A DNA stretch of 64,000 bases from Rhinopithecus roxellana (Eukaryota; Chordata; Mammalia; Primates; Cercopithecidae): contig NC_044558.1 of assembly GCF_007565055.1 (NCBI RefSeq), forward strand, positions 77,463,444 to 77,527,443, read 5' to 3'. Both the position numbers and the translations under genes were made by a program. Shown in pieces: positions 54,426 through 64,000 of this stretch. Within the stretch, counting starts at the first letter, position 1; each line of letters opens with the position of its first letter. The notes beneath the pieces were generated by a model, which worked only from the letters and a program-made list of their open reading frames with translations, ran no database searches and had not been told where the DNA came from.

Positions 54426-55449
54426 ACTCACAAAAGTCCTCTAAGCATATCAGGGAAAACGCAAACCTGGAGATGTGTTTCCGAAGTCCTCAGGGATCTC
54501 AGATCCTGCCCCAGTTCTTTTTTTAACTGGAGGCAGCCAATGTACTTTCTGATAACATAATGCTTGGTACCATCAATTGGTTTGTGCTAATGTGGATGCC
54601 ACAGTCCCTTCAGTGTGAGTTCATGCAGCACTAGTGGGTGGCCTTTACTGAAGCTGGAAGAGAATGTAGTAATAATCAGGACCTTCTCAGCATAGGCTAT
54701 GTCCAAACCTTGTTTGAGTTGTATCCAGAAATCTCAGGATATCGTTATAGCCAAATAGCCTCAGAAATGAAATCAGAGTTTGAGTAGATGTGTGATTCTC
54801 CGTAGCCATCTGGAAACATATTTGTGTTTGTTTAGTATCCATTGTGTGGTGGTGGCAGGGAAAGTATCTTTTTTGAACCGATAATAAGGTGAAGTTCCCG
54901 CAAAACTATCCCTGAAAAAGCCTCTTTCATCATGATTAAGATCAGATGCATCACTGTGAAATGATGTCAGTCAATGCCATTTTAAGAAGCGTCCACCATT
55001 CAGATAACGCTTTCAGTGACAAAGAAGGACAGAGATATTCAGTACGGATTTGGTAATTATTTTGGAGTTTGGCCTCTTAATAGCAAGCATTTGAGGTGAG
55101 ATAAATGGAAAAAAATGCCTTGATGTAATGAAGATGGGTATCTGTGTCCGAGAACAATATTTCCAGAAAAGAATTACACCAAGAGCTTTTCCTCGTATTA
55201 CCAAGAGGAGTGATACATCTTTTAAAAAGTTACTTCAGTGAGCCCAAGGATAATGAAAAACTATCCAGATGTTAAAGAGACATGGAAAGAATGTGAATTA
55301 AATCATTTCACAAAATGAAAATGCATAATTACTTATATAGAGGTGTTAAACAAATGAAAACGTTGGAAATATATTACCCTGGCATGCTGACTGTTTTGAG
55401 TTAAAGGTATTTGAAAAATAGCAGGTGCAGGAAGATTATACTGACCTCT
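54426..55449. other. Single-copy sequence
   Basis: Nothing recognised. Confidence 0.45.
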
Positions 55450-55885
55450 TTTCTGTGTCTTAAAAGCAGATGAAATTCCCATGTGAAATTTACCTTCATT
55501 ATCCCAAAAGAAATAGCATCTTTATCCTCAAGGACAAGAAGTGGAGACCAAAAAGAATTCAGTACAGACTTTGTGAAAATAACTCCTGTCTCTTATGTCT
55601 TCCCACACAGTTCAGCCGCTTCTTCACAACTTTCTATTCTTTGTACAATCCAGTATATAAGTAACTCTGTCTAACTGCTAAAGTCTTTTTTTTTTTTTTT
55701 AATGACGGCTCCCATGCCATGTAAAACTTGTATTAGATATATTTGCATGCTTTTCTCCTTTGATCTATCTTAAATTTCAATTTAATTTCCAAGCCCATCT
55801 GACAAGAAGCCCTACATGGGATCCCCACTCCCCTACCCACACATGAAACTCGGTGAATTATGAAAATAGATTATTCGACCTCTTA
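55450..55885 (+). repeat. Probable LTR fragment
   Basis: 'ccagtatataagtaactctg' (55649) followed by a poly-T and 'cttttctcctttgatctatc' (55751) with 'aatttaatttccaagccca' resembles the promoter and R/U5 half of an ERV LTR. Unnamed and diverged. Confidence 0.4.
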
Positions 55886-56529
55886 ACTCTAAAATTTTAC
55901 ATATGTAAGTTAGGCCCCAAAAACTTTTTAAACACTATTCTTATAATTTGAAAAATGGGTCTGGTCCCTTCTATTTGACTATGACATGTAGTAGATATTG
56001 CAGGGCCCACCCAGATACCCTCACCAGGAGCTGCGGGAGCATGAGCTGCAGACAGCTCAGAGCTGAGTCCCTCTCTGGGAACGTCGCTGGCCAAAGGGAA
56101 GTGTCTCTCAACGTTAGGCACCCTCCCTGCAGCAGCCAGAATCCAGTAATGGTAGGCGGCGGAGAAATAGTTTATAAAGGCCCAACCCCATTGCCTTGAT
56201 CAGGTCAACTCTGAAAAGCCAGCTCAGCATCAGGGGCTCCCCTGGGATTCCTGGGGGCTGATGCCACAACTCACCACACATTACACATCACCACTACAGG
56301 TAATTCCTCCTCCCTGACTGCCTCCCAGATGCTGCCTTTGAGAATTCTGCCCAGTGAACCTCCGTCTTAGAGAACGCTTCTAGCACACCTAAACTAAGAC
56401 ATTTTATGAAGAGGATTCTATTCACAAATCAATGTACACCCAGGAGCACACTGTGCAAGCATCTGTGTGCTGGGTACAGTAGGACACACAGGGAGCGATC
56501 AAAACAGTCCTATGCGCCAGAGGATGCAA
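55886..56529. other. Single-copy sequence
   Basis: Nothing firmly recognised. Confidence 0.4.
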
Positions 56530-56905
56530 ATGCATGACAGTAAATTGACTGCGTTGAGCTCACAGATATGGTTCCTTTGATTTACCTGAGAGTTTAAAAA
56601 AACTTTGCATTCATTGACAATGTGTAATATCAGGAGATTTTACATTAAATATGAGATACATACGTTTCTTTAAAAATGAAAATCTGAGATGTGGCAGTAC
56701 TGGTATGCATTCCAACAGCCACAATCAGCTGGAGATAAGGTAGTAGCCACTGTGCTCTTTAGACAGCATGAGAGGTCTTTAGTGAGCCACAGTCTCCAGC
56801 ACTCCCTATTGCCCCACACCAGTTAGTTTCATTCATCTGTCTAACCTGCCTGGCCCCTGCAGGCATTTGAGTTTGTGACTTCTCATCTTGTCTACGACTT
56901 CTATC
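56530..56905. repeat. Ancient DNA-transposon-like repeat, family not assigned
   Basis: 'tatcaggagattttacatta' (56628), 'tggcagtactggtatgcatt' (56692) and 'cattcatctgtctaacctgc' (56831) occur in the order of an old mammalian repeat that I believe is a non-autonomous DNA transposon. Confidence 0.45.
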
Positions 56906-57344
56906 TCTGCTAGAAAAAAAAAAAAAAAGCTGAATTTCTCAAGGCCAGAAACTGTTAATCCTGTTCCAGCATTTTTCTCCTCCCAGAAACTTGACTTTTA
57001 ACCTATGAGAGTTTATTTAACCGGTGACTCAGATATGTCTATTTAGCTGGTTAATTTAACTGGTGATTCAGATGTGTCTGCTCAGGGAGAGAGTGACTCC
57101 ATGCCTGATAGTCTGTAGAATTTAAGTCATTCATTTATTGTTATCCTATTTTAAAAGTTGGACTGCGGGTACATAACAAAGTTAAACTTTTCTGTTGATA
57201 ACACATCAGTGGTCTGTGTAAGGCCTCCTTTTTTTTTTATTTATTATATTGATTTGATTGCATTCTCTATTCTCATACCCATTCCCACTTAGTCCACAAA
57301 CACAACTTGAGCATGTGGGTATTTGTCTTTAACATAGTGGTGTA

Positions 57345-57376
<32 letters not shown>

Positions 57377-58899
57377 GGTTTTCATTTACATAACTGGTAT
57401 TTCCTCACATTCTTTTGTCCAACATTTTTCAATCAACGTTGTTTTTTTTTTTGATATGTCTCTGATGTGCATGTTCACCTGGGGAATTTTCTTGGTTGTA
57501 TGAATGTATTTGAACCTAAACTTCTAATTATCTAAAAATCCATCATCATAAAATATTTCCTCAACCCTTGGTATGTAAGACTTGGGGTAATGCACAAGTC
57601 TGTGGCCCCTGCTCCTAACACAGGACTCGGCCATTCCTTTCTATGCACACAGCGCTCAGAGTGCTGGTCACCGAGCACAACTCAGAAAAACAGAAAAATT
57701 CTCTCCGTTTCCTCTTAGTGAAGGGTGCTTTGGTACTGATTCTTGTTTGGAAAGATACTTCCCCCCCCTCCCCTTTTTAAAAATCAGAATGGAAATTTCA
57801 CTCCCTTCTTGACAAAAGACATCTGTCAAGACCCAATGGAAAACTCAGGTCTCTCAAATGCCCAGATTCTCATTTTCCAGGAGAAAGTTGAGTCCAGAAC
57901 CACCGACTATAATTCCATCAGCTCTTCCCTGCAGCATTTCCACAACCTGTGCCTACCCTGGACAATGGCCCTTCCCTCCTATGCCACATCCTCCCCTTCA
58001 AACCACAAGGGTAGGGGCAGTGTTCTAGTTATTTTCTGACTCCCACAGTCACAGCCTGGTACAGGGCTTAGCAGCAGATGACCAGGAAACACTGGAAAAG
58101 CAGACGTCATTTTTTCTGATGACAGCTTCAGTTCCACTGACTTCTCTGCCTTAAATTTGCCTGGTCTTCCTCATAATTGGGAGTTTTCTTGTGCAGTGCA
58201 ATCAGCCACAGATAGACACACAAGAAAGTGTGCTAGGCAAATGGATCTGCTTAGGATACATGTTTGATCATTGGAAAAGTCAAGGCTTATGGCACATTAA
58301 TGAATGTGAAATACGTGTTGTGGTGTCTTTTATCCCCTCTGCAGTGGGATTACTGAGAAAAGATAAAACAAGCCCATGAGTACATTCTGAAAATAGCAAC
58401 ATAACTCAATCATGTGTCCTCAAAAGAGTTTGACTTAAAATTGAAAGAAACTATTTTGTCTGTTGTTAAGAATATAAAAGTAGGACAAGCTATAGGAGAT
58501 CAATTTTAAATCATCTGAAGCTACGGGAAAGATTCTTCCTGAAGCTTTTTTTAAATGAGGTAATGTGTTTTTCTGTCATGGCCTTTTAATAAAGAAATCA
58601 TGCATTATGCAAATGTTAACATTTAAACCAATTATGAGCAATTGAAGTTAATTCTTTTAAGAACATAGAATTGAGATATGACCTTCTTTTTATGAATATA
58701 ATGCCTTTACCAAAATAAAACAATGAGAGTTATGTCTTACGCATTAGCTCACACTGTTGGAGAAAAAATAATTTTCTATTTTTCTCTTTTTGGATGACAG
58801 CACATTATCAAAAATTTTTATGTACAAAATATTATTTCTTTATTAGTAAATGTAGGGGGTTCAACAATGACAGGCATTGTTTCACAATAACTGACATCA
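56906..58899. other. Mostly single-copy sequence with a (TG)n
   Basis: It contains a (TG)n tract at 57341-57377 (about 13 perfect units within a slightly longer run) and a C-rich run at 57762-57775. No gene recognised; the 98-codon frame 57743-58039 has no domain. Confidence 0.4.
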
Positions 58900-58990
58900 A
58901 AACACTGGGAGTAATTACACCATCCTCATTATACAGATGACAAAAGTTAAGCATCAAAGGTTTATTTGTCACTCACAGTAGGTCAAAATA
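58900..58990 (-). repeat. MIR: MIR fragment
   Basis: 'tcctcattatacagatgaca' (58923) and 'aggtcaaaataacctgaaat' (58980) are compatible with a reversed MIR core. Confidence 0.45.
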
Positions 58991-59099
58991 ACCTGAAATA
59001 CACCCAGTGTTGAGACTTTTGTTTAAAATGAGTGAATATCCAATAGGATAGTAAAAATGTAGTGTATTTTAAATCTCTATTTTTTAAAAATAATGCTTT

Positions 59100-59416
59100 A
59101 TTTTATTTTTATTTTTTTATTTGTTGAGATGAAGTTTCGCTCTTGTTGCTCAGGAGTAAAATGGAGTAAAATGGCATGATCTAGCCTCACTGCAACCTCC
59201 ACCTCCTGGGTGCAAGCAATTTTCCTGCCTCAGCCTTCTGAGTAGCTGGGATTACAGGCATGTGCCACCACACCTAGCTAATTTTTGTATTTTTAGTAGA
59301 GACGGGGTTTCTCCATGTTGGTCAGGCTGGTCTCGAACTCCCAACCTAAGGTGATCCGCCAGCCTTGGTCTCCCAAAGTGCTGGGATTACAGGTATGAGC
59401 CACCACGCCCAGCTAG
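59100..59416 (-). mobile_element. Alu: Alu with 9-bp TSD
   Basis: Reverse-complement Alu with a (TTTTA)-type tail, flanked by taatgcttt (59091-59099 and 59417-59425). A 13-base internal duplication (ggagtaaaat twice near 59153-59175) occurs in its right arm. Confidence 0.94.
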
Positions 59417-59425
59417 TAATGCTTT

Positions 59426-60039
59426 TAACACTTATAAAATAGAGTATGATGTTAGGATGTATTATAATTCACAACATAAATCTAAGGGGTGTGCATGTAT
59501 TTAACTTCAGGGGTTCACACTTGAGACACCTCATGAATATAAAGTCAGGGTTTCCCTTCTCTGTAGGAATCGACTTATTTGTGTATCCTCGACCCCTGTC
59601 CCCTTTTCCTGTGGGAGAGTCCTGGACTGAAGGACATGGGGTTATGTATGCACTTATTTTTAGTTTACAGTGACCTTGGACAAGACTTTCCTCTTCTCTA
59701 GGTTTCAGATCCAATCTGAATGGCACAGGTGCCGAGCAGATAATTTCTAGTCTGTGGCTCTAAAAAAGATGTTACAGCTCTTTGTACCAAGTCTGCTCTG
59801 CAGACATGTGGTACATTTTATTACGCTCAGGAAGTGTTTTAAACAGTTTCAAGTAAGTCTTTTTAACATTTTAAGATTTTGCATAAATATCCAGACTTCC
59901 TTTGTCTCCTGGAGCATCTGAGGTTTTGGTGCACCAGCCTGCATTCCTGCAGGGCCCCAGGGTGGGAGCTGGGCTGCGGTTCCTGTTTTCCACACCTCAG
60001 GCACCCAGTGACTCTGGTCTGCTGGTTCCCCCACCCCGC
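59426..60039. other. Single-copy sequence
   Basis: Nothing recognised. CpG-poor to about 59900, then GC-richer up to the LTR edge. Confidence 0.4.
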
Positions 60040-60676
60040 TGATATAGGAGCTACAAAGAAATTATTTAGGAAGTTAGTGAGGGTAAGATAGTCCTCAGTA
60101 AGGTTTCCCTTTTAACAAAAAGCAGACCCCCAAATCATTTCTTTTCAACGAAGAGCAGTCTGTAAAATGGAGCTGCAGACATGGACAAGGAAGCTGGAAC
60201 CCGGCATGGGTGAATGCCAGCAGTTGTGCCAATAGAAAAGGGCTACCTGAGGGCCAGGCATCTTCAACATAGACGCTCCATCTTCTCTTTTCTTTGTCAA
60301 CCATGTGTACAGCAATGGAGCAGGCAACGTGGCGCCAGCCAGGTAGAGACGCCGTCTGCATAGTAAAAGATGAGGCTGGGGCAGCCAGCTTCTTTGTGCA
60401 CTTTGTAAATGGCACACCTGGTCCAACCCATCACTGGGCACTATGTAAACCAGACACTGCCTCTTCAAGATGGTCCATAAAAACCCCCGTGCATTTCACC
60501 TGGAAACTGGACGACCCACTCGAGAGCCCTTCTCCGTCTGCAGGAAAGAGAGCTTTTCTCTTTTCTCTTTCTTTTGCCTAGTAAACCTCTGCTCTTAAAC
60601 TCACTCCTTGTGCGTGTCCTCATCCTCGATTTCCTTAAAGTGCGGCAACGAGCCTTGGGCATTAGCCCAGATGCAC
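60040..60676 (+). mobile_element. ERV LTR, copy C of the three-copy set
   Basis: Starts 'tgatataggagctacaaaga'. It contains 'tcctcagtaaggtttccctt' (60093), 'agcagtctgtaaaatggagc' (60154), a CATAAAAA box near 60476 and 'gttttgcctagtaaacctc'-type R region near 60575. It is collinear with 20890-21455 and 35538-36150. Its right end abuts the next LTR without a gap. Confidence 0.82.
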
Positions 60677-61300
60677 TGCAGCAGGACGAGCCTCGGACAA
60701 CACCCCACAGACACCGAGGTAGTGAAAGGAAGTGGCTTTAATCAGCTGGAAGCATCAGCAGACTAACGTCTCAGTCCGAGCTTCTCGAGGGCACAATTTC
60801 TGTCCCTTTTAAGGGCTCACAACACTAAAGATTTTACGTGAACGGGCCGTGATTGGTGGAGAATCGAGGGGGTATGTGACAGGGGCTGCATGCACCGTTA
60901 ATCAGAGTGAAACAGAGCAGAACAGGAAGTTTCACAGTGTCCTTCCATACAGTGTCTGGAATCTATGGGTAACATCGGTTACTAGGTCGTGGGTTGAATT
61001 TTAGCTCTCAGGTTAGGTCAGGCAGGCCCAGGCCTGGTTCTGAGTCTGGTTTTGGGTCTGGTGTCTGGCGCTGGGCTGCCTGCCTTTGATTTCGCTTTCT
61101 CCTTAAAACAGATACTGAGTGTAAAACAATATGGGGGGGTCTCTTTCTCTCTTCTGTCAGCGCCACGCCGCTTCACCATGTCCATTCCTCTCTAGGCTGA
61201 GATGGTGTCACTGCGATAACTCACTTTGCTTGCCCTACTGATTGTCTTAAAGTGGGGTCTTTCTTGTGCCTGTGTCTTTCTCAAGACAGCACCAGTGGTC
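60677..61300 (-). mobile_element. ERV LTR of another family, convergent with copy C
   Basis: Reverse-oriented LTR. The left edge 'tgcagcaggacgagcctcgg' is the LTR 3' end, with 'ggctttaatcagctggaagc' (60733; ATTAAA signal on the minus strand), 'cccttttaagggctcacaac' (60814; TTAAAA box) and CpG-rich text to 'tttctcaagacagcacc' (61276). The right edge is approximate. Family not named. Confidence 0.7.
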
Positions 61301-61718
61301 AACTATAAGAACGGTTAATTCCAAGAAAAGAAGCCCGTGTCCTCACTTCAGTTTACAATCCTTTTCTCGTGAATATTGAAAGATTCCTTAAATCTGGGCT
61401 TCTTTTCTCTGAGCAGAAACCCCCTAGCACCAATCCCATTAATCTAGGCTCACAGACTGTATTTTCTTTTCTTTTTTAAATAGTCTTTGTATTTCTAATC
61501 TAAATGTGTTGCCCAGACTCCGTTACAATTAAACATTCATATGCAGGGAATTGGGAAGAGGCAGAAAAGAGATTAAATACACCTGATTTTCTCAAAAGGC
61601 TTAACTTCTGTTCTGGAAAACCCAAAACCCACTATAAATAGAGTTCCTTATACAGCACAATGTAATAATGGTAAAGGCAATCAGTTATGAATCCTTCACT
61701 GTTTGCTGGGATCTGTTT
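61301..61718. other. Single-copy sequence
   Basis: Nothing recognised. Confidence 0.4.
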
Positions 61719-61725
61719 TGTGTAT

Positions 61726-61732
<7 letters not shown>

Positions 61733-61761
<29 letters not shown>

Positions 61762-62049
61762 CGAGATGGAGTCTCACTCTGTTGCCCAGGCTGGAATGCA
61801 ATGGCATAATCTCAGGCTCACTGCAACCTCCGCCTCCCAGGTTTTAGCGATTCTCCTGCCTCAGCCTCCGAGTAGCTGGGATTACAGGCGTGTGCCACCA
61901 CACCGGCCTAATTTTTGTATTTTTAGTAGAGACGGGGTTTCACCATGTGGGCCAGACTGGTCTCGAACTCCTAATTTCAGGTAACCTACCTATCTCGGCC
62001 ACCCAAAGTGCTGGGATTATACGTGTGAGCCACTGCACCTGGCCAATTC
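61733..62049 (-). mobile_element. Alu: Alu with (CT)n-evolved tail
   Basis: A perfect 14-bp duplication (tgtgtattgtctct at 61719-61732 and 62050-62063) encloses a (CT)n of about 12 units, a short T run and a reverse-complement Alu. The CT repeat lies inside the duplications, where the A-tail should be, or grew from the 'tctct' of the target. Confidence 0.95.
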
Positions 62050-62194
62050 TGTGTATTGTCTCTTTTTAAAATGACAATAATAATAATTGTAATAACAAAA
62101 CAGATAACATAAATATACTTCCAAATATTTAAACAGAATATATTTTTTATTTTAGACATAAAAATCTATCATGTTCCCCATATTCCTGATACAT

Positions 62195-62445
62195 ATAAAC
62201 ATAAAACTTACTGTCATAACCATTTTGAAGTCTACAGCTCTATAGTACTGACATTCACATTGCTGTGCAACAAACTTTCAGAACTTTGTCACCTTGCAGA
62301 ACTGAAAATCTGTGCCTCCTCTGTGTCTGTGAATGTGATTGCACTAGTTACTTTCTATGTCGAGTCCTGCGAATCCTGTGGTATTTGCCTTTTTGTGACT
62401 GACTTCTTTCACTTAGCATAATGTCACCAAGGCATTGTGTTGTCC
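62195..62445 (-). mobile_element. L1: L1M-type 3' UTR fragment
   Basis: Reverse L1M text: 'tactgacattcacattgctg' (62247), 'tatttgcctttttgtgactg' (62382), 'cttagcataatgtcaccaag' (62413). Confidence 0.78.
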
Positions 62446-62576
62446 CATTTAACTCTTAAAACAATCCTGGGAGGTGGGTCTTATTTACCGATGAGCAAAC
62501 CAAGGCTTCAACAGGCGTCCAATGTCACCTGACAATGTCTGACAGGTCAAATCCCAGTTGAAATCCCTGTTGCTAC
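62446..62576 (-). repeat. MIR: MIR
   Basis: 'cccatttaactcttaaaaca' (62446) and 'gatgagcaaaccaaggcttc' (62491) fit reversed MIR, directly following the L1 fragment. Confidence 0.62.
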
Positions 62577-62916
62577 CTCTTAGGCCAGGGCTTCTCGAAT
62601 CAGGACCTGCTGGGGTGCCGGAGGGCAGGTCTTCAGCATTTCTCAGAAGCTCTGCCATTTTCTATAGCGTATTTCTATGTTTGTGGCTCTCTTTGCCTTT
62701 CTGTCTTTTATTTGTGGCAGAGTCAGACTCAGGTGCAAATACTTAATCATTTTTCTCATCTAATGGTGCAATTTATCCCATGATCTGTAGGAATCGGTAC
62801 TATTCATGCGTTTCCTTTTCCTCCCCAATCCTACATTCTTCCTCCAGGCATCTGCTAAGGCACAGGTGTTGGCTGTAACTTGAACAGAACAAATATCCTT
62901 ATAAAGTCTGCACTGT
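62577..62916. other. Single-copy sequence
   Basis: Nothing recognised. Confidence 0.4.
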
Positions 62917-63165
62917 GGATGTGTGCGTGCGTGGGTGTGTGTGTGCGTGCGTGGGTGTGTGTGTGCGTGCGTGGGTGTGTGTGCGCGTGCGTGGGTGTGT
63001 GTGTGCGTGCATGGGTGTGTATGTGCGTGCATGGGTGTGTGCGTGCATGGGGGTGTGTGTGTGCGTGCATGGGTGTGTATGTGCGTGCATGGGTGTGTGC
63101 GTGCATGCATGGGTGTGTATGTGCGTGCATGGGTGTGTGTGTGCGTGCATGGGTGTGTGTATGTT
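62917..63165. repeat. 20-bp GT-rich minisatellite
   Basis: About 12 units of tgtgcgtgcgtgggtgtgtg. Units on the left carry gcgtgcgtggg and units from about 63008 on carry gcgtgcatggg. Some units are 16-24 bases because of TG or GCAT gains and losses. Because the period is not a multiple of three, one frame cycles through all phases, so open frames appear in all six readings. Confidence 0.95.
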
Positions 63166-63556
63166 TCAAGTCACATATTGAACTCTGTATTTGACACTCT
63201 TCTTATTTTTTAATTTGTTTTGCATTGGTCTTAGTTGTATCAAAGTTACCACCTTTTACATTTTGAAGAATCAACAGGTCCATAGATCTGTAAAACATCA
63301 CAAAAAGGAGCAAATTCTGTTCATCCACTCCTCCCATTATTCGTTTCCCAGAGCTGTTTTCAACACATCTAGCTGAGTTTCGGTATTTATCTTCAAATAG
63401 CTAAACACCATGTTTTTCTTACTTCTGTTCTTATTTACTAGCTTCAGCCATAATCTCTCATAGTTTTAATATTGCTGATGTGCCTTAAGCTTTCTTTCAC
63501 TTCCCTCATCCCTGTGTGCACCCTTCCCATCCCTCATTTCCACAATGTTTCTAACA
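63166..63556. other. Single-copy sequence
   Basis: Nothing recognised. Confidence 0.45.
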
Positions 63557-64000
63557 TACATTTTTTTAACTTTTATTTTAGGTTCAGGGGTACATGTGCA
63601 GGCTTGTTATGTAGGTAAGTTGCATGTTCCGGGGGTTTGGGGTACAGATTATTTCATCTCCCAGGTGACAAGCATGGTACCCGATACGTAGTTTTTTGAT
63701 CCTCATCATCCTCCCTTCACCCTCAGGTAGGCACAAGTGTCTGTTGCTCCCTCCTTCATGTCCATGTGTATTCAATGTTTTGCTCCCACTTAGGAGTGAG
63801 AACATGTGGCATTTAGTTTTCCATTCCTGTGTTAGTTTGCTTGTTAGGGTAATGGCCTCCAGCTCCCTCCATGTTGCTGCAAAGGACATGCTCTCATTTG
63901 TTTCTCATGTCTGTGTGGTATTCCATGGTGTATATGTGCCACATTTTCTTTATCCAGTCTATTTTTGATGGGCATCTAAGTTAATTGCATGTTTTTGCTA
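63557..64000 (-). mobile_element. L1: Primate L1 (L1P-type) 3' end, running off the window
   Basis: Reverse L1 3' UTR ('ggttcaggggtacatgtgca' at 63582, 'agtttgcttgttagggtaat' at 63834) then the end of ORF2 ('tggtgtatatgtgccacatt'). The minus frame 63584-63889 overlaps the ORF2 C-terminus with frameshifts. It is older than the L1 at 11.7 kb, judged by divergence. The element continues past 64000. Confidence 0.9.

Noticed and set aside
57341..57377. (TG)n as a notable regulatory repeat
   Set aside because: A modest ordinary dinucleotide tract in AT-rich unique DNA; noted in the interval entry only.
62917..63165. Regularly spaced repeats that could suggest a CRISPR array
   Set aside because: Units are contiguous with no unique spacers, and the genome is clearly primate.
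62760..63213. Cys/Val- and His/Thr-rich ORFs on both strands across the minisatellite
   Set aside because: They are translations of a 20-bp repeat that stays open in all six frames; composition follows the repeat and no start context or family supports them.

Overview
This window is non-coding primate nuclear DNA, almost certainly human. It holds about two dozen Alu elements, some with AluY-type sequence, together with L1PA-like and older L1 fragments, MIR and L2 relics, MaLR LTRs (MLT1, MST, THE1) and a solo LTR resembling LTR7 of HERV-H. That mix is specific to catarrhine primates. I found no protein-coding exon, rRNA, tRNA or other structured RNA gene that I can support. The open reading frames present are short, repeat-derived or unsupported by any family resemblance.

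Layout. 0-10 kb: six single Alus and one Alu-in-Alu, an L1MA-type 3' end, degraded LTR-like sequence, a (CA)n and a long TG/CATG tract at 8.5-8.75 kb. 10-20 kb: L1 3' ends, including a tandemly duplicated L1PA-type 3' end at 11.7-12.7 kb, an AT-rich stretch, an LTR-like segment carrying the longest ORF of the window, an MLT1 LTR split by an Alu, and an MST-type solo LTR. 20-35 kb: the first of three related ERV LTRs (20.9-21.5 kb), a long antisense L2 split by an LTR (23.4-25.2 kb), CpG-retaining single-copy sequence around 27.9-28.1 kb, rearranged Alus at 30.7-31.8 kb, a THE1-type solo LTR and a reverse-oriented ERV LTR. 35-50 kb: the second LTR of the trio (minus strand), MIRs and a small palindromic DNA-transposon relic, two L1s with the inverted-5'-segment structure of twin priming, and a nested pile of LTRs inside the larger L1 (44.3-48.6 kb). 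50-64 kb: an L1MA 3' end with target-site duplication, AT-rich single-copy DNA, the third LTR of the trio directly abutting another LTR in the opposite orientation (60.0-61.3 kb), a 20-bp minisatellite (62.9-63.2 kb), and an L1 3' end running off the window.

There are no genes that act together here. The informative content is the stratigraphy of insertions: who is inside whom, target-site duplications that fix boundaries, and local rearrangements. No new biological system is visible. The observations most worth a second look are the two twin-primed L1s, the shared single insertion event behind the duplicated L1PA end, the convergent LTR pair, several rearranged Alus, the 20-bp minisatellite, and a CpG-retaining unique segment that could be a regulatory element. 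Family names come from recognising characteristic text by eye and are given only where I was reasonably sure; LTRs I could not name are left unnamed.
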